DNA of 11,554 nucleotides from an uncultured Clostridia bacterium. GTDB taxonomy: Bacteria > Bacillota > Clostridia > UBA1381. The stretch lies in the NCBI GenBank assembly GCA_910578235.1, contig CAJTPP010000045.1, positions 1,499-13,052 on the forward strand, written 5' to 3'. Under the pieces are notes generated by a model. The model was not told where the DNA came from and made no database searches. It saw only the letters and a program-made list of their open reading frames with translations. Positions 5,278-11,554 of this stretch are shown here, piece by piece (position 1 is the first letter of the stretch; each line of letters starts with the position of its first letter). The translations under genes were made by a program, and so were the position numbers.

Positions 5278-7353
5278 ATGAACAATGTTACTGAAATCTT
5301 TGGCAGTAAAGTATTCAATCTGCCGACCATGAAAGAGCGTCTTCCAAAGGAAATATATAAATCCCTTGTAAAGACGATTAACGAGGGTACAAAGCTGGAT
5401 ATTAACGTGGCTAACGCTGTAGCTCACGCTATGAAAGAATGGGCTCTTGAAAACGGCTGTACACATTACACACACTGGTTTCAGCCTATGACCGGTCTTA
5501 CCGCCGAAAAGCACGATTCATTTATTCAGCCTACAGACAACAGAACTGTTATTATGGAATTTTCAGGCAAAGAGCTTGTTATGGGTGAGCCGGATGCTTC
5601 TTCTTTCCCGTCAGGAGGACTGAGAGCAACCTTTGAAGCCAGAGGATATACAGCATGGGATCCATCGTCTTTTGCTTTCATTAAAGATCACTCTCTGTAC
5701 ATACCGACTTCATTTGTTTCATACACCGGCGAAGTACTCGATAAAAAAACACCTTTACTTCGCAGTGAAGCAGCCATTGATAAAGCCGCAAAAAGGATAC
5801 TTGCCTTATTCGGCAAAACCCCGAAAAGAGTTGTGTCATATGTCGGTCCTGAGCAGGAATATTTCCTTGTAGATAAAAAGCTGAGAAATCAACGAAAGGA
5901 CTTACTCCTTACAGGAAGAACCTTATTCGGCGCCAAGCCTGCAAAAGGACAGGAAATGGATGATCATTATTTCGGTCAGATCAAAGAACGTGTCGCATCT
6001 TTTATGAAAGAAGTCGATGAAGAGCTTTGGAAGCTCGGTGTTCTCGCAAAAACAAAGCATAATGAAGTTGCTCCGGCCCAACACGAAATAGCCCCTATTT
6101 TCTCGACTACAAATATATCTAATGATCATAACCAGCTTACAATGGAAGTTTTAAAAACTGTCGCGGATCATCATGGCCTATACTGTCTGCTTCACGAGAA
6201 ACCATATGATGGCATTAACGGAAGCGGCAAGCATAATAACTGGTCAATCGGCACATCTGACGGCGAGCTTCTTCTGAAACCCGGCAAAAAACCCGAGGAA
6301 AATGTGCAATTCCTGCTGTTCCTTGCTGCTGTCATAAAAGCTGTGGATGATTATTCTGATATTTTGAGAGCATCCGTTGCCACAGCCGGCAATGATCATC
6401 GTCTCGGAGCTAATGAGGCTCCTCCCGCAATTATTTCAATGTACTTAGGCGATCAGCTTGCGGCTATTGTCGATCAGCTAAAAGCCGGCAAAGGAGTTAA
6501 ACACGAAGAAGGCGAAATCATCGAAACAGGCGTTGAACTTCTGCCTGATCTTGAAAAAGATACAACGGACAGAAACAGAACATCTCCGTTTGCATTTACG
6601 GGAAATCGCTTTGAATTCCGCGCTCCAGGTTCCAGACAGTCCATCGCAGGTATTAACATTGTGTTAAACACGATAGTTGCTGAAACTCTGACTGAATTTG
6701 CCGATATTCTGGATGGCAGTGGCAATACCCACAAAGCGGCTCTTGATCTCGCAATCAAGACTTTCAGAGAGCACGACAGAATTATATTTAACGGTAACGG
6801 CTACAGTGATGAATGGGTTATAGAAGCAGAAAAAAGAGGCTTACCGAACCTTAAAACCACACCTGACGCATTGCCTCACTTTGTCGCTCAGAAATCAATT
6901 GATCTGTTTACAAAACAGGAAGTATTTACCGAGCTTGAAGTTAAAACACGCGGAGAAATTATGATGGAGGACTATAACAACACCGTTCATTTTGAAATGC
7001 TCGCAATGCTTGAAATGGCTAAGCAGGAAATTCTTCCGGCCTGCCTGAAATATACAAAATTTGTTACAGATGATCTTGCGTCTAAGAAAGCGCTGGGAAT
7101 TGACGCTCCTAAGGAGCTCGAAAAAGCGAAAACTCTGACAGCGCTCACAGAAGAACTTATGACTAAAATTGATATTCTTGACGAGGCCACAGCTGTACCC
7201 GAGCTTGATGCTTACGGTGTTGGTATGTACTATAAAAACACAGTACTGCCAGCTATGGAAACACTCAGAGAAACAGCTGATACCCTTGAAACTATTGTTG
7301 CAAAAGAATACTGGCCGTTCCCTACATACACTGATTTGCTTTATCTTGTATGA
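5278..7353 (+). CDS. glnN: Glutamine synthetase type III
   Basis: A cytoplasmic enzyme making glutamine from glutamate, ammonia and ATP, the main entry point of ammonium. It has 691 residues, the size of the GSIII class and much longer than GSI (about 450). Family landmarks are an N-terminal GSIII domain (about 50-200, with GPEQEYFLVD at 190-199), NEVAPAQHEIAPIF (262-275), the ATP/glutamate signature KPYDGINGSGKHNNWS (308-323), the GSIII-specific GNDHRLGANEAPPAI (371-385), and RNRTSPFAFTGNRFEFRAPG (432-451). The C-terminal 200 residues are helical. AGGAGG is nine bases before the ATG. No nitrogen regulator or ammonium transporter is adjacent. Regulation is probably at the leader attenuator. 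The gene is complete. Confidence 0.97.
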   Translation: MNNVTEIFGSKVFNLPTMKERLPKEIYKSLVKTINEGTKLDINVANAVAHAMKEWALENGCTHYTHWFQPMTGLTAEKHDSFIQPTDNRTVIMEFSGKELVMGEPDASSFPSGGLRATFEARGYTAWDPSSFAFIKDHSLYIPTSFVSYTGEVLDKKTPLLRSEAAIDKAAKRILALFGKTPKRVVSYVGPEQEYFLVDKKLRNQRKDLLLTGRTLFGAKPAKGQEMDDHYFGQIKERVASFMKEVDEELWKLGVLAKTKHNEVAPAQHEIAPIFSTTNISNDHNQLTMEVLKTVADHHGLYCLLHEKPYDGINGSGKHNNWSIGTSDGELLLKPGKKPEENVQFLLFLAAVIKAVDDYSDILRASVATAGNDHRLGANEAPPAIISMYLGDQLAAIVDQLKAGKGVKHEEGEIIETGVELLPDLEKDTTDRNRTSPFAFTGNRFEFRAPGSRQSIAGINIVLNTIVAETLTEFADILDGSGNTHKAALDLAIKTFREHDRIIFNGNGYSDEWVIEAEKRGLPNLKTTPDALPHFVAQKSIDLFTKQEVFTELEVKTRGEIMMEDYNNTVHFEMLAMLEMAKQEILPACLKYTKFVTDDLASKKALGIDAPKELEKAKTLTALTEELMTKIDILDEATAVPELDAYGVGMYYKNTVLPAMETLRETADTLETIVAKEYWPFPTYTDLLYLV

Positions 7354-7361
7354 TAATGCCA

Positions 7362-7409
7362 ATACAATACGAGCATCAAAAGTAAAATCTTTTGATGCTC
7401 GTATTGTAT
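7362..7409. terminator. Perfect 21-bp hairpin between convergent glnN and uvrA
   Basis: The arms 7362-7382 and 7389-7409 are exact reverse complements around a 6-nt loop (TAAAAT). The hairpin lies 8 bp past the glnN stop and 36 bp past the uvrA stop, so it most likely ends both transcripts. Neither side has an immediate T-run, which is unusual for an intrinsic terminator; it may instead stabilise the 3' ends or be a copy of a dispersed palindromic repeat. Confidence 0.6.
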
Positions 7410-7445
7410 ACAAAAATAAGCGCGCATTTTTTCAAATAAAAATTA

Positions 7446-10268
7446 CTAATCTAACATTTTCTTTAGATATTGTCCCGTATATGATTTATTAACCTCAGCA
7501 ACCTGCTCAGGCGTTCCCGAAGCAATAACTGTTCCGCCGTTATCTCCACCCTCGGGTCCCATATCTATGATATAATCTGCTGTTTTTATAACATCAAGAT
7601 TATGCTCTATAACAACAACGGTATTTCCTCCCTCAACAAGCCTGTCCAGCACATATGTCAGTTTGTGCACGTCCGCGGTATGCAGACCTGTTGTAGGCTC
7701 GTCCAAAACATATATTGTTTTTCCAGTGCTTTTCCTCGCAAGCTCTGTCGCCAGCTTAACGCGCTGCGCCTCACCGCCCGAAAGAGTTGTCGAGCTTTGT
7801 CCGAGCTTTATATAACCCAGACCGACATCCTGAAGGGTTTCAAGCTTTCTTTTAATTTTAGGCAGATTGGCGAAAAATTCTACACCCTCATCAATAGTCA
7901 TATCAAGCACTTCATAAATGTTTTTACCTTTATACTTCACCTCAAGTGTCTCACGGTTATAGCGTTTTCCCTTACACACCTCGCAAGGAACAAATACATC
8001 AGCAAGAAAATGCATTTCGATCTTCTTTATACCATCTCCACTGCATGCCTCACATCGTCCGCCCTTAACATTAAAGCTGAAACGTCCCGACTTATATCCG
8101 CGTATTTTAGCCTCATTTGTCGTTGCAAACACCTCGCGTATATCATTGAATACATTTGTATACGTTGCCGGATTAGAACGCGGTGTGCGTCCTATAGGAG
8201 ACTGGTCGATAGCTATAATTTTATCAAGCTGGTCTATTCCCTTTATTTCTCTGTGCTCACCGGCGTGAGTTCTCGCGCGATTAAGCACATGCGAAAGCTT
8301 TTTGTATAAAATTTCATTAATAAGCGAGGACTTTCCTGATCCTGAAACTCCTGTTACGCATGTCATAACTCCTGTAGGTATTTTTACATTGATATTTTTC
8401 AGATTATTTTCTTTCGCTCCTCTTATTTCAAGCCATCCTGTAGGCTTACGTCGTACAGACGGCACCTCAATCTTAATTTCACCGCTGAGATATTTGCCTG
8501 TAATTGAATGTGGCGAATTAATAAGATCCTGAACGCTGCCCTCACCGACAAGCTCTCCTCCGTGCACGCCCGCTCCGGGACCGATATCCACAATAAAATC
8601 AGCGGCATACATAGTATCCGTATCATGTTCAACAACTATAACAGTATTGCCTATATCCCTCAAATGCTTTAGTGTCCCTATTAATCTGTCATTATCTCTT
8701 TGATGCAATCCGATACTCGGCTCATCAAGTATATACAATACCCCCATAAGTCCTGATCCGATCTGTGTGGCCAGACGTATTCTCTGAGCTTCACCGCCCG
8801 AAAGTGTTCCCGCGCTTCTGGACAGCGTCAGATAGTCAAGCCCCACATCAAGGAGAAATTTCAGTCTTGCTTTTATTTCCTTAATTATCTGCGCCCCGAT
8901 AAGCAGCTCTCTTTCCGTAAGCTCAAGCTTCTCTATAAATTCCATTTCCTGCCTTATCGGCATATTGGTAAACTCAAAAATATTCATACCGTTTACCGTA
9001 ACGGCAAGAACTTCGTCGCTCAGTCTTGCCCCGTGACATTTAGGACACGTGACAAAATTTATATATTTTTCTATATCATTTTTAACATAATCAAAGGTAT
9101 TGGAATGATAGCGTCTTTCAAGGTTTGTAATAATCCCTTCAAACGGCGCCATAAAAGCGCCGTTTCCATACTTGCGCTCATACTGCATATTTATTTTTTC
9201 ATCGCCTGTTCCGTAAAAGATAATATGCTTAATATTATCCGGCAGATCCTTAAACGGCGTGTTTACGTCAAAGTCATAGTGCTCCGCCAGTGATGTGAAA
9301 TACATATAAGCCATCGAATCCTTCTTTTGCGCGCTTGCCCAGCCTGTAGCGCTTATTGCGCCCTCTATAATACTGAGGTTTTCATCTCCTATCACCAAAT
9401 CAGGATCTATCTTCTGCAAAGCTCCCAATCCGTCACAATGCGAGCACGCGCCGTACGGATTATTAAACGAAAATAATCTCGGGCTTAGTTCATGGAGACT
9501 TATACCGCAGTCATCACACGAAAAGTTCTGACTAAATGACAGTATTTCCCCGTCTATTATTTCCACAAGAACAACATCACCCGTTAGAGAAATTGCGGTT
9601 TCAAGCGAATCGGTAAGACGCTGAGCAATATTATCACGTATTATCAGTCTGTCTATAATGACCTCTATATTATGCTTCTGAGTTTTTTTCAGCTCAATCT
9701 CCTCACTCAGATCATACTGAACTCCGTCGGCTTTTACTCTCACATATCCGCTTTTTCTCGCGTTCTCAAAAACCTTTTTATGCTCTCCTTTTTTACCGCG
9801 AATAACAGGAGCTAAAATCTGTATTTTAGTCCCCTCGTTAAGCTCCATAACTTTATCCACAATCTGATCGATACTCTGACGCTGTACCTCCTTACCGCAT
9901 TTAGGACAATGCGGCACACCTATTCTCGCGTATAAAAGACGCAGATAATCATAAATTTCAGTAACAGTACCTACTGTTGATCTCGGATTTTTTGATGTTG
10001 TTTTCTGATCAATGCTTATTGCCGGCGACAATCCGTCTATATAGTCCACATCGGGCTTTTCCATCTGTCCGAGAAACATTCTCGCATATGAGGACAGCGA
10101 CTCAACATATCGTCTCTGACCCTCTGCGTATATGGTATCAAACGCGAGAGACGATTTTCCCGAGCCTGACAAACCTGTAAGCACAACAAGCTTTTCGCGC
10201 GGAATACGCACATCAATATTTTTAAGATTATGCTCCCGCGCGCCTTTAATGATTATATCTTTTTCCAT
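7446..10268 (-). CDS. uvrA: UvrABC excinuclease subunit A
   Basis: A DNA damage sensor of nucleotide excision repair. As a dimer it loads UvrB on distorted DNA using two ABC ATPase modules. It has 940 residues, the standard length. The first Walker A is GLSGSGKS (32-39), the first ABC signature LSGGEAQR (489-496) with ILDEPSIGLH (513-522). The second Walker A is GVSGSGKS (640-647) with signature LSGGEAQR (829-836). Cysteine pairs for zinc are C121/C124 with C408/C411, C251/C254 with C275/C278, and C739/C742 with C762/C765. All key residues are present. A modest AGGGG precedes the ATG. It is the last gene of the uvrB operon, starting 12 nt after the small upstream gene. Confidence 0.98.
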   Translation of the reverse strand: MEKDIIIKGAREHNLKNIDVRIPREKLVVLTGLSGSGKSSLAFDTIYAEGQRRYVESLSSYARMFLGQMEKPDVDYIDGLSPAISIDQKTTSKNPRSTVGTVTEIYDYLRLLYARIGVPHCPKCGKEVQRQSIDQIVDKVMELNEGTKIQILAPVIRGKKGEHKKVFENARKSGYVRVKADGVQYDLSEEIELKKTQKHNIEVIIDRLIIRDNIAQRLTDSLETAISLTGDVVLVEIIDGEILSFSQNFSCDDCGISLHELSPRLFSFNNPYGACSHCDGLGALQKIDPDLVIGDENLSIIEGAISATGWASAQKKDSMAYMYFTSLAEHYDFDVNTPFKDLPDNIKHIIFYGTGDEKINMQYERKYGNGAFMAPFEGIITNLERRYHSNTFDYVKNDIEKYINFVTCPKCHGARLSDEVLAVTVNGMNIFEFTNMPIRQEMEFIEKLELTERELLIGAQIIKEIKARLKFLLDVGLDYLTLSRSAGTLSGGEAQRIRLATQIGSGLMGVLYILDEPSIGLHQRDNDRLIGTLKHLRDIGNTVIVVEHDTDTMYAADFIVDIGPGAGVHGGELVGEGSVQDLINSPHSITGKYLSGEIKIEVPSVRRKPTGWLEIRGAKENNLKNINVKIPTGVMTCVTGVSGSGKSSLINEILYKKLSHVLNRARTHAGEHREIKGIDQLDKIIAIDQSPIGRTPRSNPATYTNVFNDIREVFATTNEAKIRGYKSGRFSFNVKGGRCEACSGDGIKKIEMHFLADVFVPCEVCKGKRYNRETLEVKYKGKNIYEVLDMTIDEGVEFFANLPKIKRKLETLQDVGLGYIKLGQSSTTLSGGEAQRVKLATELARKSTGKTIYVLDEPTTGLHTADVHKLTYVLDRLVEGGNTVVVIEHNLDVIKTADYIIDMGPEGGDNGGTVIASGTPEQVAEVNKSYTGQYLKKMLD

Positions 10269-10280
10269 TATATACTACCC

Positions 10281-10661
10281 CTACTGTAAATAATATGTAC
10301 CTGATTCCCTGTAGCGTTCAAGTACGTCGTTCCTGTCATCCATAGCGTTCTTAAAATCCTCAAGCATTGATCTTGTAAACACCATTTCAATAAAAGGATG
10401 CTCGGAATATATAAGCGTTGCCTGATTAATAACCTCTATTCGGTCAGACTCTCTGAATTCACGTATATCCAGTATCTCAATATGCTTATTTGTCTCAGCA
10501 TATATAATATGTTCTGTATCGTAAACCTCCTGCATTGTTATACGCCGGTCGCAAAAGCATATAAAATCAATAGAGTTTTCCTGTTCAATCATATATATAA
10601 CAGGCGTTAATATATTCCGGGTTATTGTCCTGACCGCAAAATCTTTCATTTCCTGTGTCAT
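10281..10661 (-). CDS. Small conserved-looking protein between uvrB and uvrA, function unknown
   Basis: A 126-residue acidic soluble protein with no signal peptide or membrane segment. I do not recognise it securely. The middle, IEILDIREFRESDRIEVINQATLIYSE (residues about 62-88, cited in part), vaguely recalls the C-terminal half of MNT-type nucleotidyltransferase folds (a hydrophobic strand, then a helix, then LIY). The catalytic GSxxxG and DxD motifs are absent. The ATG is one base after the uvrB stop, with GGGGGA from the uvrB end as ribosome binding site, so translation is coupled to uvrB. uvrA begins 12 nt downstream. The tight packing suggests co-expression with the repair genes but does not prove a repair role. 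Confidence 0.8.
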   Translation of the reverse strand: MTQEMKDFAVRTITRNILTPVIYMIEQENSIDFICFCDRRITMQEVYDTEHIIYAETNKHIEILDIREFRESDRIEVINQATLIYSEHPFIEMVFTRSMLEDFKNAMDDRNDVLERYRESGTYYLQ

Positions 10662-10662
10662 A

Positions 10663-11554
10663 CTATTCCCCCATTTCCTTTTTTAATTTCTTAATTCTGT
10701 CACGCAATATAGCGGCTTCTTCAAATTCAAGATTTTCCGCCGCCTTTATCATCTTAGACTCAAGCGACGCGATTTCTTTTTCATAATTAATGATAATCTC
10801 ACTGTCTTCATCTGTCTCAACCGGTTTAAGCGACTCAATGATATCACGCACATCCTTCTTTATTGTTTGAGGAACTATATTATGCTCCTCGTTAAATTTC
10901 TTCTGAAGCTCTCGGCGGCGCATTGTTTCATCAATCGCATTTTTCATTGAACGCGTTATATTATCGGCATACATTATAACCTGTCCCTCACTGTTGCGGG
11001 CGGCGCGTCCGATAGTTTGTATCAAAGACATCTCACTCCTCAAAAAGCCCTCCTTATCAGCGTCCAGAATTGCGACAAGCGCAACTTCGGGAATATCCAG
11101 TCCCTCACGGAGCAGATTAATGCCGACAAGCACATCAAATTCTCCTATACGAAGATCCTTTATAATTTCTGTACGCTCAATCGTCGATATGTCAGAGTGC
11201 ATATACCGTACCTTCATGCCAACACCTGTCAGATAGTCCGTAAGATCTTCCGCCATTCTTTTAGTTAATGTCGTTACAAGCGTCCTGAAACCTTTATCGG
11301 TTCTTTTACTTATTTCACCTATAAGATCATCTATCTGATGTTCCGTGGGCTTAACAAAAATTTCAGGATCAAGCAGTCCTGTAGGACGAATAACCTGCTC
11401 GGCCACAACTTCAGAATGTTCTTTCTCATAATCCGCGGGAGTCGCGCTCGTAAATATAACCTGATTAAGACGCGTTTCAAACTCTTCAAATTTAAGCGGT
11501 CTGTTGTCAGCCGCACTTGGCAGACGAAATCCATAATTTATAAGTGTTTCCTTC
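10663..11554 (-). CDS. uvrB: UvrABC excinuclease subunit B (partial, C-terminal 296 residues)
   Basis: The damage-verifying helicase-like subunit that receives DNA from UvrA and recruits UvrC. The frame is open to the right edge, so the N-terminal half with Walker A and the beta-hairpin is missing. Visible in order are KETLINYGFRLPSAADNRPL at the very edge, QVIFTSATPADYE, EQVIRPTGLLDPEI, the helicase C domain with TLVTTLTKRMAEDLTDYL, LVGINLLREGLDIPEVALV, and motif VI QTIGRAARNSEGQVIMY. The C-terminal UVR motif (LEFEEAAILRDRIKKL), which contacts UvrC and UvrA, is intact. A GTG at 11404-11406 is an internal valine, not a start. It is the first gene of the operon visible here, one base from the next start codon. 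Confidence 0.97.
   Translation of the reverse strand, partial: KETLINYGFRLPSAADNRPLKFEEFETRLNQVIFTSATPADYEKEHSEVVAEQVIRPTGLLDPEIFVKPTEHQIDDLIGEISKRTDKGFRTLVTTLTKRMAEDLTDYLTGVGMKVRYMHSDISTIERTEIIKDLRIGEFDVLVGINLLREGLDIPEVALVAILDADKEGFLRSEMSLIQTIGRAARNSEGQVIMYADNITRSMKNAIDETMRRRELQKKFNEEHNIVPQTIKKDVRDIIESLKPVETDEDSEIIINYEKEIASLESKMIKAAENLEFEEAAILRDRIKKLKKEMGE

Noticed and set aside
6895..7413. 172-codon minus-strand ORF over the end of glnN
   Set aside because: It is a shadow of glnN that begins inside the 21-bp hairpin, with no ribosome binding site.
7602..8309. 235-codon plus-strand ORF inside uvrA
   Set aside because: It is antisense to the conserved second ATPase module of UvrA, and its Cys- and Ile-rich sequence looks like reverse-frame noise.
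10663..11406. Separate short gene starting at the GTG at 11406
   Set aside because: The frame continues to the window edge with clear UvrB sequence (TSATPADYE and upstream), so the GTG is an internal codon.
1..11554. CRISPR array, rRNA or toxin-antitoxin pair
   Set aside because: No regularly spaced repeats, no rRNA sequence and no toxin-antitoxin gene pair is seen on either strand.

Overview
The window looks like chromosomal DNA of an AT-rich, low-GC Gram-positive bacterium of the class Clostridia. The grounds are strong AGGAGG-type ribosome binding sites, consensus TTGACA/TATAAT promoters, a type III glutamine synthetase, and a Tn916-like integrase/excisionase module. The genus cannot be fixed from sequence alone.

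Region 1 (1 to about 3330) is the right-hand end of an integrated mobile element that continues past the left edge. Reading leftward on the minus strand are a MerR-type excisionase-like protein, a tyrosine integrase, a small ribbon-helix-helix protein of MobC type, and the N-terminal part of a RepA-like AAA ATPase. All four reading frames overlap, so they form one translationally coupled operon. Diverging from it is an XRE-family repressor gene. The 320-bp divergent control region holds two near-consensus promoters facing away from each other. It also holds four copies of a 16-bp palindrome, one of which sits in the spacer of each promoter. This reads as a phage-like lysogeny switch in which the XRE protein represses both itself and the xis-int operon.

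Region 2 (2929-3332) lies between the repressor and guaA and has no convincing ordinary gene. It contains a short ORF with a good ribosome binding site and a 95-nt stretch that can form a tRNA-like acceptor and T-arm ending in CCA, with the G3-U70 pair typical of tmRNA and tRNA-Ala. A strong bidirectional terminator follows, then 11-bp-phased direct repeats next to the guaA stop codon. The element boundary is in this stretch: either the 3' end of guaA, a known integration hotspot, or the tmRNA-like 3' end.

Region 3 (3333-7410) is nitrogen and purine housekeeping. guaA (GMP synthase, minus strand) and glnN (type III glutamine synthetase, plus strand) diverge from a 412-bp gap with a clear promoter for each. 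The glnN leader carries a transcription terminator preceded by two near-identical hairpin-forming repeats, the second overlapping the terminator. This suggests regulated antitermination, possibly by an ANTAR-domain protein.

Region 4 (7362-11554) is a DNA repair operon on the minus strand: uvrB (cut by the right edge), a small unrecognised gene, and uvrA. It converges on glnN across a perfect 21-bp hairpin. UvrA and UvrB together find and verify bulky DNA lesions in nucleotide excision repair.
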